Shown one piece after another: positions 33,174 through 42,031 of a stretch of DNA of 64,000 bases (positions within the stretch are counted from its first letter, which is position 1; each line of letters starts with the position of its first letter). The stretch comes from JAXDMU01 sp963762435. GTDB taxonomy: Bacteria > Pseudomonadota > Alphaproteobacteria > ATCC43930 > CGMCC-115725. The stretch lies in the NCBI GenBank assembly GCA_963762435.1, contig CAVXLN010000001.1, forward strand, positions 1-64,000, written 5' to 3'. Made by a program: the position numbers and the translations under genes. The notes under the pieces were generated by a model, which was not told where the DNA came from, made no database searches, and saw only the letters and a list, made by a program, of their open reading frames with translations.

Positions 33174-35413
33174 TCGCGACCCTTGGCGAAGATGCGCAGC
33201 GAATCGACGGCCATGACAAGGTCAGCGGTAAGCCGATCTATGGGGCCGACCGAGTCTTACCGGAGATGGTCCACGCCGTTCCAGTTGCGGCGACCATTCG
33301 GAAGGGCCGCATCACGGGGATCGACAAGAGCGATGCTGAGCGCGTGCCCGGTGTGCTCTTGATCTTGACGCACGAGAATTTCGATCGCCTGAAGCCGGTT
33401 AAGTTTTCTTTCGCCGGCGGGACCGCGATCCAGAGCTTCCAGCCGCTCCAATCGGCAGAAATCAAATACCGGGGACAGTCCGTTGCGCTCGTGGTCGCGG
33501 AGACCCTGGAAGCCGCTCAGGAAGCCGCTGCGCTGATCCATGTCAGCTATTCGGAGGACGCTTCGGCGACCGTCGAGTTGGACGGGCCGGGCGGGGTTTC
33601 GGTGAAGCAAGCTGTCGTGGCGCCTTTTTTCAAGGACTTCGTCGCCGGCGATCCCGAAGCGGCGATTGCCGCTGCACCCATCCGCTTCGAGCAGACATAT
33701 CTCACGGCGGCGCAGCATCAGAACCCGATCGAACTCCTGTCCACGGTCGCCGAATGGCAGGGCGATCAGCTGATCGTTCACGAGGGAACGCAGGCAGCTT
33801 CCGCGATGCGGGCCGGTCTGGCGACGCAGCTTGGCATCCCTCTCGAGAAGGTTCGCGTCATATCGCCCTATGTCGGCGGGGCTTTTGGTCAGCGAGGGTC
33901 AATCTCTCCGCACACCGTATTCGCAGCGGTCGCGGCACGCCGTGTGGGCCGGCCCGTCAAGCTGGTGGTGCCGCGCGCACAAGTGTTCCACGCGACGAGC
34001 TTTCGGGCGCCGAGCGAACACAAGATCACATTCGGCGCCGACACAGACGGCCGGTTCGTTGGCGGCATCCATCTGGTCCGCGCACTGACGTCGCGTTTCG
34101 ATCTGATGCCTTTCACCGGGCAGGAATCGACCTCTCGCATGTACAATTGGAAGACGTTTCGCGGCGCCACGACGCTGATCCAGGGCGACGTGCAAACGCC
34201 GGGCTTCATGCGTGCGCCGTTCGAAGCGACCGCCTACTTCGCTCTCGAGAGCGCCATGGACGAGTTTGCAATCCAGCTCGGTCTGGATCCCATCGAGTTG
34301 AGAGTGCGAAACGACACCCATGAGGACCCGATCAGCGGCAAGCCATACACGGTACGCAAGCTCAGAGAATGTCTCGAGCGGGGCGCGGAACGCTTTGGCT
34401 GGAGTCGCCGGAACCCGCAGCCTGGCTCGATGCGCGATTCAGATGGAACGCTGATCGGTTGGGGTATGGCGGCAGGGGCCTATCCCTATATCTCCGCTGC
34501 CGCGGTGGCGACCGCACGCCTCTCGCCGAACGGCCGGCTCACCATAGAGGTTGGCGGGCATGAGATGGGACAAGGAATCCGCACGGCAATCGCCATTGTG
34601 GCCGCGGAGGAACTCGGGATCGAGGCCGATGCAGTCACGGTTAGCGTCGGCGACACGGCGATCGCGCCACAGCATGTGACGGCCGGCGCTTCCGGAGCCG
34701 TGACGAGTCTGCCGCCCGTTCGGTTGGCGGTGCGCGATTTGCGCGCGCAGCTTGGTCGGATTGCCGCCGCGCAGGGGGACCCGCATGCGGATCCCTCGGC
34801 TTACGCCGGGCTCATGCAACGTGCCGGCTTGAAAGAATTGGTTGGGCATGGACAGGAGCTTGGCCCACAGCCCAAACCCGACACCTTGCAGCAAATCGAA
34901 CAAGGCTCGATCGCGTTCGCCGGACCAGAATTTTCAGACTTCGTCGCCTTCTCATACATTGCGCATTTTGCCGAGGTCCGCGTCGACCCTAGCCTACCCA
35001 CGCCTCATGTTACTCGCTATGTCAGCGTTATCGATTGCGGCCGGGTCATCAGCCGGCGCACGGCGATGAGCCAGGCATATGGCGGCATCATCTGGGGAAT
35101 CGAAGCGGCGCTGAGCGAAGCGAGCGAGGTAGACCCTCGCTTTGGCGGCTTTTTGAACAACAACCTCGCAGAGTACGCAATGGCCGTGAATGCGGACGTC
35201 CGTGATCTTGATGTCTCATTTATCGATGAGCCCGACCAGCGTGTAAATGTATTTGGTGCGAAGGGTGTCGGTGAAGTCGTTAGCGTAGGCGCCATTGCCG
35301 CAATCACCAACGCAATCCATCACGCGACAGGCAAACGCGTCAGGCATTTCCCGATCAGGGCCGACGATCTACTGGCGACCTTACCTCCGAGCCGCGGGAG
35401 TGCACCCAAATAG
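33170..35413 (+). CDS. paoC: Molybdopterin-binding large subunit of the aldehyde oxidoreductase, PaoC-like
   Basis: 747 aa, the full length for PaoC (YagR). It begins with ALD_XDH_C hammerhead-like DAQRIDGHDKVSGKPIYGADRV. The molybdopterin-cytosine-dinucleotide motifs include SPYVGGAFGQRG, GFMRAPFEATAYFALESAMDE and GGHEMGQGIRTAI, and the catalytic glutamate lies in the C-terminal GAKGVGEVVSVGAI. Oxidation of aromatic or other aldehydes to acids in the periplasm is known for the family. It needs the cofactor chaperone PaoD/XdhC, which is not found beside it. Confidence 0.93.
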   Translation: MIATLGEDAQRIDGHDKVSGKPIYGADRVLPEMVHAVPVAATIRKGRITGIDKSDAERVPGVLLILTHENFDRLKPVKFSFAGGTAIQSFQPLQSAEIKYRGQSVALVVAETLEAAQEAAALIHVSYSEDASATVELDGPGGVSVKQAVVAPFFKDFVAGDPEAAIAAAPIRFEQTYLTAAQHQNPIELLSTVAEWQGDQLIVHEGTQAASAMRAGLATQLGIPLEKVRVISPYVGGAFGQRGSISPHTVFAAVAARRVGRPVKLVVPRAQVFHATSFRAPSEHKITFGADTDGRFVGGIHLVRALTSRFDLMPFTGQESTSRMYNWKTFRGATTLIQGDVQTPGFMRAPFEATAYFALESAMDEFAIQLGLDPIELRVRNDTHEDPISGKPYTVRKLRECLERGAERFGWSRRNPQPGSMRDSDGTLIGWGMAAGAYPYISAAAVATARLSPNGRLTIEVGGHEMGQGIRTAIAIVAAEELGIEADAVTVSVGDTAIAPQHVTAGASGAVTSLPPVRLAVRDLRAQLGRIAAAQGDPHADPSAYAGLMQRAGLKELVGHGQELGPQPKPDTLQQIEQGSIAFAGPEFSDFVAFSYIAHFAEVRVDPSLPTPHVTRYVSVIDCGRVISRRTAMSQAYGGIIWGIEAALSEASEVDPRFGGFLNNNLAEYAMAVNADVRDLDVSFIDEPDQRVNVFGAKGVGEVVSVGAIAAITNAIHHATGKRVRHFPIRADDLLATLPPSRGSAPK

Positions 35414-35426
35414 CAAGAAACCTCCC

Positions 35427-35627
35427 ATGGGATATGACGCCGCAATTCTCAGGGCCGCTCGGCATATGATCGAGACCCATGGCGCTGATGCGGCGCCGCA
35501 CGCTCAACGTCGAGCCCGCGCATTTCGAGTAGCCCGTGATGACGGGCTTGCTGAAATCTGGGAAGCCGTATTGGCCGCGATCCTGATCATGCAAGACGAT
35601 AGGGGGCGGCTCGCCACGTCTCCCTAA
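35427..35627 (+). CDS. Conserved small protein of the alphaproteobacterial 65-aa type, unknown function
   Basis: 66 aa from ATG 35427, 13 bases after the paoC stop. The pattern ILRAARHMIETHGADAAPHAQRRARAF followed by DGLAEIWEAVLAAILIMQ matches a widespread short protein of Rhizobiales and Rhodospirillales (RxAxxLIxxHGxxA, then W and AI). No domain function is known. It may be read through from the oxidoreductase operon. No strong ribosome binding site is visible. Confidence 0.65.
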   Translation: MGYDAAILRAARHMIETHGADAAPHAQRRARAFRVARDDGLAEIWEAVLAAILIMQDDRGRLATSP

Positions 35628-35973
35628 AGCAGTACACATCGACCTTAGGACATTCCGACAAAGACGGGGGTGCGGCACCTCGGCAGGGTCAATCTACCGC
35701 TCCGCGATGGCTCTCCCCTTCTTCCGGCGGACGTCGGAAGAAGGGGAGAATGTCTGTGACCCGATCTGGGTCGGCATCAAAGCCTATGATCGCACGCGTA
35801 AAGCATCGGCAGAATATGTCCGTAGGGCTGTCGGAAAAGCTGGCAGAGTGACCGCGATGGGTCGAGGCTGTGTAAAAATCCCGCCGCGTATCTGCCGAAG
35901 GTTTGGCCCGGGGCCGATGCCTGATCATTCGCGCCCGAGGCTGGGTGATGGCGGCGGACGGGAAGGCGCAGCC
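35628..35973. other. Interval before the transposase remnant, no supported gene
   Basis: Holds a short inverted element near 35700 (CTTCTTCCGACG and CGTCGGAAGAAG, about 35719-35745) and frames without convincing homology. It may contain one end of the insertion sequence or remains of the integrase 5' half, but neither is recognisable by eye. Confidence 0.4.
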
Positions 35974-36566
35974 TCAGGTCCGCATCGCCTCCATCAATGG
36001 CCCCGCGCCCATGATGGCGATCATCCGCTTCAGATTGTAGGCCAGAACGTTGAGGCTCATCTCTGTTCGGACCTTTTCGAGGGTTCTGGTCTTGAAGTGT
36101 GTCACGCCCATCCAGGCCTTGAGCGTGCCGAACGGGTGCTCGACGGTGGCGCGGCGAGTTCGCATGGCGTCGAGCCTTCGGTCGAGACGGTCCTGCATGG
36201 CCTCAATCACGGCCTCATGCTCCCAACGCCGGATCGGCGTGGCTCCTTGCTAGTGGTACACCGGGCCTTGAGCAGGCAATCAGCACACTTTGTCGTCCAA
36301 TAGACGTGGATGTTCATGCCATTTTCCGCAGCCATGAAGCGCGAGGTCAGCGTTTCGCCCGCGGGGCATCAATAGTGTCGTCTTCTGGGACGTAGATGAA
36401 GTCCTGCTTGCCGAACCGGCCCTGGGCTTTGGCCGCTGACGTCATCGGCCTTGGTAGAATGGGGGTGACGCCAAGGGGTGCGCAGGCGAAGATGTCTTCG
36501 CCACTGAAGTAGCCACTGTCAGCCAGGACTTCGAGGGCATCGACGCCCATGGCGGCCTTGGCCCGG
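35974..36566 (-). pseudogene. IS1182-type DDE transposase remnant
   Basis: Three reading frames together give the C-terminal part of an IS1182-family transposase. From the right: RAKAAMGVDALEVLADSGYFSGEDI, then GRFGKQDFIYVPEDD; after a shift near 36365, CPAGETLTSRFMAAENG and YWTTKCADCLLKARCTT; after a second shift near 36240, RRWEHEAVIEAMQDRL and RATVEHPFGTLKAWMGVTHF to the end. The N-terminal half, including the first catalytic Asp region, is absent because the fragment ends exactly where the integrase remnant starts. Non-functional. Confidence 0.88.
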
Positions 36567-37005
36567 ACAACGCCTAGGCGATGTCTTGACGTTGAGATGG
36601 TCGGATTACGAGGACGGCACCTTCTATATCACCCAACGCAAAACAGGCACGAAGGTGGCAGCACCGGTGTCGCATGAAATGCACGCGGTTCTCGATTCGA
36701 TGTCACGATCGGCGATTCAAGCCGTGGTCGCCGAGGGGACGGGTCATCCGTACAAGTCCTCTTACTTCTCTCACGAGTTCGCACGAATCCGTTCCCTTGC
36801 CGGGCTTCCAGATTACCTTCAGGCCCCCGATTTCCGACGCACCGCAGCGACGGAGCTAGGCCAAGCCGGTGCGACCGACGACGAGATTCGCGCTGTGACG
36901 GGCCATAAGAGCCGCGGAATCGTAGCGGTCTATGTTCGCCCGGATGCTGGTATGGGAAAGGCCGGCCAAGCGAAAAGGTCGGCGCGCCGGAGAACCAAAA
37001 CATGA
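36565..37005 (+). pseudogene. Tyrosine recombinase (phage-type integrase) C-terminal remnant
   Basis: From GQRLGDVLTLRWSDYEDGTFYI, which contains the first catalytic Arg, through QRKTGTKV (catalytic Lys) to DFRRTAATELGQAGATDDEI, VTGHKS and AVYVRPD (catalytic Tyr). The box II HxxR appears as PDFR, so the first His is not conserved. About 140 residues remain of a usual 350-400; the N-terminal DNA-binding half is replaced by the transposase remnant. It ends 39 bases from the intact tRNA-Lys, the expected place for the integrase of a tRNA-targeting element. The island cannot be excised by this protein alone. Confidence 0.88.
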
Positions 37006-37044
37006 TCGAAAAGTGCAAGCCGTGGAACGGCGAAGTGCAAGAAA

Positions 37045-37120
<76 letters not shown>

Positions 37121-37186
37121 GTCACCAAGGGGCGCGGATGTACCAGAGCGTTGCGTCCTTGTCGAGCGTTTCCGACCGAGGGAGCC

Positions 37187-37675
37187 ATGATGACCGAACA
37201 GACCGGCATAGCGCTCGAGCGCGTGGCGCCGCTCGCCGAAAAGCCCGAACGCAACGTCGCCGCCGCCGTGCTGGTGGCCGAGGATGGCCGCTATCTTTTA
37301 CAGCTGCGTGACGACAAGCCGGGCCTGCATCTCAGTGGTCATTGGGCACTGTTCGGCGGCGGGCTCGAGCCGGGCGAGGCGCCCGATGCGGGGCTCCGGC
37401 GCGAGCTTCAGGAGGAGCTCGGCTTCGAGGCCGGCCGTGTCGAGCCGCTGGCGGTCTCGATCCATGCCGTCGCACCTGCCCTCGCCGTCTTTCGCATGCA
37501 TTTCTTCTGGGTGCCCTTCACGCAATCCCAGCTCGACCGGATGGTGCAGACCGAAGGGGCCGGCAAAGGGCTCTTCACGATCGAGGAAGCGGTGGCGCTC
37601 GACCCGATCTCGCCCTGGGATCTGTGCGCGCTCATTTTCCATGCGCGCGGCCGCCGGATGTTTCCGAATGCTTGA
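37187..37675 (+). CDS. NUDIX hydrolase
   Basis: 162 aa. The Nudix box GX5EX7REUXEEXGU is present as GGGLEPGEAPDAGLRRELQEELGF, giving Mg-dependent hydrolysis of a nucleoside diphosphate linked to another moiety. The flanking strand NVAAAVLVAEDGRYLLQLRDDKPGL and the block HLSGHWALFG are typical of ADP-ribose or 8-oxo-dGTP type members. GGGAG lies just upstream; ATG 37187 or the adjacent ATG 37190 may be used. Substrate not resolved. Confidence 0.9.
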   Translation: MMTEQTGIALERVAPLAEKPERNVAAAVLVAEDGRYLLQLRDDKPGLHLSGHWALFGGGLEPGEAPDAGLRRELQEELGFEAGRVEPLAVSIHAVAPALAVFRMHFFWVPFTQSQLDRMVQTEGAGKGLFTIEEAVALDPISPWDLCALIFHARGRRMFPNA

Positions 37676-37773
37676 GCTTTCCCGCCTGAAGCACATTGAA
37701 TATTAACCGCAAACCCCATATGGTCCGCCGCCTGGAGCTTAGCCAGGACCAACGCGTCGGTGAGTGGCTTAAA

Positions 37774-37848
37774 GCCGGATTAGCACAGTGGTAGTGCAGC
37801 GGTTTTGTAAACCGAAGGTCGCGGGTTCAAATCCTGCATCCGGCACCA
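37774..37848 (+). tRNA. tRNA-Thr(TGT)
   Basis: 75 nt including encoded CCA. The acceptor stem GCCGGAT pairs with ATCCGGC; the anticodon loop TTTGTAA has anticodon TGT (reads ACA); the T-arm holds GGTTCAAATCC. It stands alone between the NUDIX and sensor-kinase genes. Confidence 0.98.
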
Positions 37849-37893
37849 AGCCTCGATCGACTTTGGTCGTCGAGCGCATTTCGCGGGTTGCCG

Positions 37894-39972
37894 ATGAATC
37901 GATCGCGGTTCGGCATCGCCTTTCGGCTGTTGGCGGGCCTTGCCAGCCTGGTGCTTTTGACGGCGGGTGCCATCGGCGTCTCGCTGCTGGCATTCCGAAC
38001 CTACAACAACGCGCTCGACCAGATCGGCCATGAGAAGCTGCCGGCGCTGGTCTCGAGTGCGGCCCTCGTTCAGCTGACCCAGAAGCTGGTGGCGACGGCG
38101 CCGGCGCTGATGCTGACCGAAACCCAGTATGAGCGGCGCAGCCTGATGCTCCGCATCGACGGCCAGACCGCGGCGATCGACGAGCAGCTGGCCAATCTCC
38201 GGAAATTCGGGCTGACGAGCGACGAAGCCGCCGCGATCAGCCAGATCGAGAGCGACCTGGTCGAGGGGCTCAGGCAGCTCGACCTCGCCGTCGGCCAGCG
38301 GATCGATCACGAGCATCATCTCCAGGATCTCAATCAGGAGATCCGGCAGATCCGCAGCCAGGTCCATGCGCTCGATGCGAGCCATCTCGCGGCCGGCGGC
38401 GCCGATCGGCTGAAGGAGATGCTGACCAGCGGGAAGCTGCCCGGCCCCGATGCGGCCTCGCTCTGGGATCAGGAAATCTCGCTCCATGACTGGCTCGGCC
38501 TGTCGGACGGCGTGCAGACGCTGCTGATGAGTGCGGAGGATGCGCAGAACAAGGGAGCGCTCAATTCGATCAAGGTGCAGCTGCTCGATCTGTTCGACCG
38601 GATGACGCCGCCGGCGCAGCGGCTGCCGGCCGACGAGCGCACGGCGATCGACGCCATCCTCGCCAAGTCCCGGTCGCTGGCGCTGGACGATGATGGGCTC
38701 TTGGCCGCGCGGATGGCGCAGCTCGAGACGAGCCGGAACGAGCAGACCGCGCTCTCCAGCAACCGCCTCCTGGCCGACCGCCTGGTCAGCGCCGTGACCG
38801 GGCCGCAGGACAAGCTGACGGAAAGCGCCTTGCAGCTCGGCGCCGCGGCCGATACCGATGCATTGCACGCGGTCGAGCGGCTGGCCGTGATCGTCGCGGT
38901 CTGTCTGCTGCTCGCCGGCGCCACGCTCGTCTATATCAATCGCAGCGTGATCCGCCGCCTCGCCCGGCTGCAGACGACGATGCGCGCCCATGTCGAGGGC
39001 GAGCCCGGGCCGATCGATCTGAGCGGCAACGACGAGATCGCCGAGATCGCGCACGCCTTCGCCTTCTTCGTCGCGGCCATTTCCGAGCGCGAAGCGGCCC
39101 TCAAGGAGAGCAAGGCCGAGGTCGAGCGCGCGCTCGCCGACCTCAAGGCCGCACAGGCCAGCCTGATCCATGCCGAGAAGCTCGCCTCGCTCGGCCAGTT
39201 GACCGCCGGCATCGCCCACGAGATCAAGAATCCGCTCAATTTCGTCAATAATTTCGCCGCCCTTTCGCTCGAGCTGTTCGAGGAGCTGGCGACCGCGATG
39301 CAGGCCGGCGAAAGCGGCGAGGTGACCGAGCTCGCCGATCTCATCGCCGGCAATCTCGGCAAGATCCGCGACCATGGCAAACGCGCCGACGGCATCGTGC
39401 GCAGCATGCTGTTGCATTCGCGCGAGAGCGACCATCGGCACGAGCCGTTCGAGCTCAACGAGCTCGTCGAGGAGGCGCTCAACTTGGCATTTCACGGCGC
39501 CAAGGTTCAGGAGCCGGGCTTCATCACGCGCGTCGAGCGCCATCTCGCCCCGGATCTCGGCGCGGCCGAGATGGTGCCGCAGGACATCATGCGCGTGTTC
39601 CTGAACCTGTTCTCGAACGCCTTTTATGCGACGACGAAACGCCGCAGTGCCGAAGGCTCAGCCTTTCAGCCTATCATCACGATCACGACCCGCGCCGTCG
39701 AGAGCACGGTCGAGATCGAGATCGCCGATAATGGTGTCGGCATGACGGAGGAGGTTCGAGCCAAGCTGTTCACGCCCTTCTTCACCACCAAGCCGACCGG
39801 CGAAGGCACCGGCCTGGGCCTCAGCCTCAGTTATGACATCATCGTGCACGAGCATGGCGGCAAGATCGCCGTCGAGAGCCGCCCGGATGACCATACGGTG
39901 GTGACCGTGACGCTGCCGCGACGTGCCGCCGGATCCGGCGCCCTTGCAGCATCCGCGGCCGCCGCCGGCTGA
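37894..39972 (+). CDS. Membrane sensor histidine kinase
   Basis: 692 aa. The first helix (LLAGLASLVLLTAGAIGVSLLAF, about 11-33) is followed by a large helical periplasmic domain (about 35-320) with regularly spaced Leu/Ala, then a second helix (LAVIVAVCLLLAGATLVYI), a HAMP-like linker and a coiled coil (EREAALKESKAEVERAL). The HisKA box is LTAGIAHEIKNPLNFVNNF; HATPase motifs are LNLFSNAFYAT (N), IADNGVGM (G1) and GEGTGLGLSLSY (G2). No receiver or response regulator gene is adjacent. The signal is unknown. ATG 37894 is chosen over a TTG two codons earlier. Confidence 0.92.
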   Translation: MNRSRFGIAFRLLAGLASLVLLTAGAIGVSLLAFRTYNNALDQIGHEKLPALVSSAALVQLTQKLVATAPALMLTETQYERRSLMLRIDGQTAAIDEQLANLRKFGLTSDEAAAISQIESDLVEGLRQLDLAVGQRIDHEHHLQDLNQEIRQIRSQVHALDASHLAAGGADRLKEMLTSGKLPGPDAASLWDQEISLHDWLGLSDGVQTLLMSAEDAQNKGALNSIKVQLLDLFDRMTPPAQRLPADERTAIDAILAKSRSLALDDDGLLAARMAQLETSRNEQTALSSNRLLADRLVSAVTGPQDKLTESALQLGAAADTDALHAVERLAVIVAVCLLLAGATLVYINRSVIRRLARLQTTMRAHVEGEPGPIDLSGNDEIAEIAHAFAFFVAAISEREAALKESKAEVERALADLKAAQASLIHAEKLASLGQLTAGIAHEIKNPLNFVNNFAALSLELFEELATAMQAGESGEVTELADLIAGNLGKIRDHGKRADGIVRSMLLHSRESDHRHEPFELNELVEEALNLAFHGAKVQEPGFITRVERHLAPDLGAAEMVPQDIMRVFLNLFSNAFYATTKRRSAEGSAFQPIITITTRAVESTVEIEIADNGVGMTEEVRAKLFTPFFTTKPTGEGTGLGLSLSYDIIVHEHGGKIAVESRPDDHTVVTVTLPRRAAGSGALAASAAAAG

Positions 39973-39992
39973 GCGCCGGGCGCCATCGCCCC

Positions 39993-40044
39993 TAGAGCCC
40001 GATGCGGTCAGGTCGATACGACCTGACCGCTGAATCGGTCTCTA
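39993..40044. repeat. 52-bp extended palindrome (perfect 12-bp core stem)
   Basis: GCGGTCAGGTCG (40004-40015) and CGACCTGACCGC (40019-40030) pair perfectly across ATA. Outside these, TAGAG-C-CCGAT pairs with ATCGG-T-CTCTA (one mismatch, a 3-nt bulge). No T-run follows, so it is not a standard terminator. It looks like a dispersed intergenic palindrome (REP/MITE-like), lying between the kinase and the monooxygenase genes. Repetition in the genome cannot be judged from one copy. Confidence 0.75.
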
Positions 40045-40066
40045 AATTATTGACGTAGAGCAAGCC

Positions 40067-40372
40067 ATGCCCAAGATCGCCATCATCGTCGAATTCGAGA
40101 CCGTGCCCGGGAGGCTGAGCGAGGTCGAGGCGCTGCTGCGCGAGCATGCTGCCAAGACGCTGGCGGAAGAGCCGGGCTGCCTGCGTTTCGAAGTGCTGCG
40201 CCCGGTCGAGCGCGATGGCGGGCGCGTGCCCGATCGGCTCGTCGTCAACGAGCTCTATGCCGATCGCGCGGCCGTGGCCGCCCATGAAAGCTCGCCGCGC
40301 CTGCCCAAGCTGCGCGATGCCTATGGCCCGCTTCTCAGCGGGCGCCGCCTGATCATGGCCGAGGTCGAGTGA
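40067..40372 (+). CDS. Antibiotic biosynthesis monooxygenase (ABM) domain protein
   Basis: 101 aa, a single dimeric alpha/beta ABM domain: KIAIIVEFETVPGRLSEVEALLREHAAKTLAEEPGCLRFEVL and LVVNELYADRAAVAAHESSPRL. These small proteins oxidise quinols or polyketides, or degrade signalling quinones (YgiN-like). It overlaps the next gene by 4 bases (GTGA). Confidence 0.88.
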   Translation: MPKIAIIVEFETVPGRLSEVEALLREHAAKTLAEEPGCLRFEVLRPVERDGGRVPDRLVVNELYADRAAVAAHESSPRLPKLRDAYGPLLSGRRLIMAEVE

Positions 40373-40668
40373 CGATTATGCGCCGCCTTGCCGTCGCCCT
40401 CATGCTGGCGCTCGGGCTCATGAGCGTCGATGCGCTTGCTCAGTCCAACCTCAACACGCTCCAGGGCCAGGCCTTCAGCCGCTGGCGCATCCAGGATAAG
40501 TGCGTGGCGGATGCGACCAAGAAGTTCCCCGATCGCGATCTTCCCTCGCTCCAGAAGCGCGACGGCGCCGTCGATGAGTGCCTGGCCCGCGCCGGCCAGC
40601 CGCCGCGTCAGCACTTAGCACCCTCGCCGCCGGAAGCCGATGTGGTGCCGCCCAAGGGCGATAACTGA
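40369..40668 (+). CDS. Small exported protein, unknown function
   Basis: Up to 99 aa; the GTG at 40369 overlaps the ABM stop codon, and ATG 40378 (MRRLAVALMLALGLMSVDALA) gives a clean signal peptide starting 3 codons later. The mature part is about 75 aa with two cysteines (IQDKCVADATKKFPDRDLPSLQKRDGAVDECLARAG), a probable disulfide, and a Pro-rich end. A similar Cys spacing occurs in small periplasmic alphaproteobacterial proteins. No function is assigned. Confidence 0.7.
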   Translation: MTIMRRLAVALMLALGLMSVDALAQSNLNTLQGQAFSRWRIQDKCVADATKKFPDRDLPSLQKRDGAVDECLARAGQPPRQHLAPSPPEADVVPPKGDN

Positions 40669-40759
40669 GTGAGAGAAAGTCCTTCTCCGCCCTTCAAGGG
40701 GGCCCAATGGGGCGGAGAGGGAGTGCTGCTCCACTGCCCGGGGTTTTGCCTCTGCTACG

Positions 40760-41923
40760 TCAGTTCTTCAACGCCACCGCTCGGTCATAGACCGCCAGCG
40801 TTTCCGCGACGATGTGCGCATCGGCGAACTCCGCGACCGCCTTCTCGCGTGCCGCGGCCCCCATGCGCCGGCGCAGATCCCCATCCTCGGCGAGCAGCTT
40901 GAGCCTGGCCGCCACCGCCGCGGGATCGGCAGGCGGCACCAGGAATCCGGTGACGTCGTCGGTCACGGTCTCGCGGCAGCCCGGCATGTCGGTCGTGACC
41001 AGCGGCTTGCCGGACGCGGCCGCCTCGAGCGCCGTCTTCGGAATGCCTTCGCCATAGATCGAGGGATATGCGGCGATATGGCAGGAGCGCCAGAAGCCCG
41101 GCACATCCGCGACCGGTCCGTGCCATTCGACGAGGCCTTCCGCGACCCAGCTTTCGACCTCGGCCCGGCTGTGCGCGTCGCGATTCTCGGCATCGAGCGC
41201 GCCGGCGAAATGAAAGCGGATGGCGACACCCTCCGCGCGCAGCAGCCGGGCGGCCGCTACCACGAAGCCCACGCCCTTGTCGCGCACCATGCGGCAGGCC
41301 ATGCCGACCACCGGGATCCCGTCCGGTTCGGGCGCGGGCGCGAAACGATCGACATCGACACCGGAGCCGCGGATCAGCGTCATCCGGTCGGCCGCCACCC
41401 CGCCGGTCGTGGCCAGCACGGCGCCGTCATCCGGGTTTTGGATGGTGACGAGGCTGTTCCGCCCGGCCATCGCCCAGGCGAGTGCTAAGCGCAGCAGCGG
41501 GCGCATGAGGCGTGCCCGCGGGCTCTTCGAGGTGAAGACATAACCCAGCCCCGCCACGGTCGAGACGCGCGCCGCGGCGCCGGCAAGGCGCGCCGCGAGC
41601 CCGCCATAGACGATGCATTTGAGTGCTATCAGATGAATGAGATCCGGCCGCAGTCGGCGGATCAGCCCGTAAAGCTGGAAGAACGCCCGAACCTCGCGCC
41701 AGAGCCCGCCGCCGCCGCGCCGCCAAGGCAGCTCGACCAGATGGAACCCTTCCGCCTCGATGCGGACCCCGTGCGCCTGGATCCGGGTCGCGACCCAGAC
41801 ATCCCAGCCGGCGTCGCGCGCGGCGCGGGCGAGCGCCAGGCGGTGCGACCAGAAATACCAATCCTCGGTAACGATATAGAGGAGCGATTTGCGCGGCGAG
41901 GTGGGCATGAAGCGCCGAACCAT
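40760..41923 (-). CDS. Glycosyltransferase family 4
   Basis: 387 aa, GT-B fold. The N-terminal half starts KSLLYIVTEDWYFWSHRLALARAARDAGWDVWVATR. The C-terminal half carries the nucleotide-sugar binding YGEGIPKTALEAAASGKPLVTTDMPG with the catalytic E and GxPLVxTD, typical of GT4 enzymes that add hexoses to lipid-linked oligosaccharides or exopolysaccharides. It is divergent from a nucleotide-sugar dehydratase gene across 108 bases, consistent with one surface polysaccharide pathway. ATG 41908 (MPTSPRK) is an alternative start. Confidence 0.9.
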   Translation of the reverse strand: MVRRFMPTSPRKSLLYIVTEDWYFWSHRLALARAARDAGWDVWVATRIQAHGVRIEAEGFHLVELPWRRGGGGLWREVRAFFQLYGLIRRLRPDLIHLIALKCIVYGGLAARLAGAAARVSTVAGLGYVFTSKSPRARLMRPLLRLALAWAMAGRNSLVTIQNPDDGAVLATTGGVAADRMTLIRGSGVDVDRFAPAPEPDGIPVVGMACRMVRDKGVGFVVAAARLLRAEGVAIRFHFAGALDAENRDAHSRAEVESWVAEGLVEWHGPVADVPGFWRSCHIAAYPSIYGEGIPKTALEAAASGKPLVTTDMPGCRETVTDDVTGFLVPPADPAAVAARLKLLAEDGDLRRRMGAAAREKAVAEFADAHIVAETLAVYDRAVALKN

Positions 41924-42031
41924 AGCGGGGTTGCGGTGCCGGCGGAATAGCGCGTAATCGGATTTGGCGAGGATCGGGCTGTTTCCGCCGGCGGCTTTTG
42001 TTATGGTCGCGGCGGCGAAAGGAGATCGGGT

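Larger units (their letters stand above)
11957..37044. mobile_element. Genomic island integrated in tRNA-Lys(CTT), about 25 kb
   Basis: The segment is bounded by perfect 51-bp direct repeats of the tRNA-Lys 3' part (11906-11956 and 37045-37095). A tyrosine-recombinase fragment (36565-37005) lies next to the intact tRNA, the usual place for a tRNA-targeting integrase. A decayed IS1182-type transposase interrupts the integrase. Cargo: ferritin-like pair, hopanoid genes, MFS/LysR/SBF cluster, histidine kinase, lipoproteins, a large winged-helix ATPase regulator and a paoABC-like oxidoreductase. No conjugation, replication or phage genes are seen, and the integrase is broken, so the island is probably immobile now. 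An alternative is an assembly join through the 51-bp repeat. Confidence 0.8.

Noticed and set aside
35689..35928. 79-codon minus-strand frame left of the transposase remnant
   Set aside because: Resembles the spurious frames often annotated beside insertion sequences; no domain and a repetitive inverted element at its end.
37780..39543. 587-codon frame antisense to the sensor kinase
   Set aside because: Composition is typical of an antisense shadow and it covers the kinase motifs on the plus strand; it also spans tRNA-Thr.
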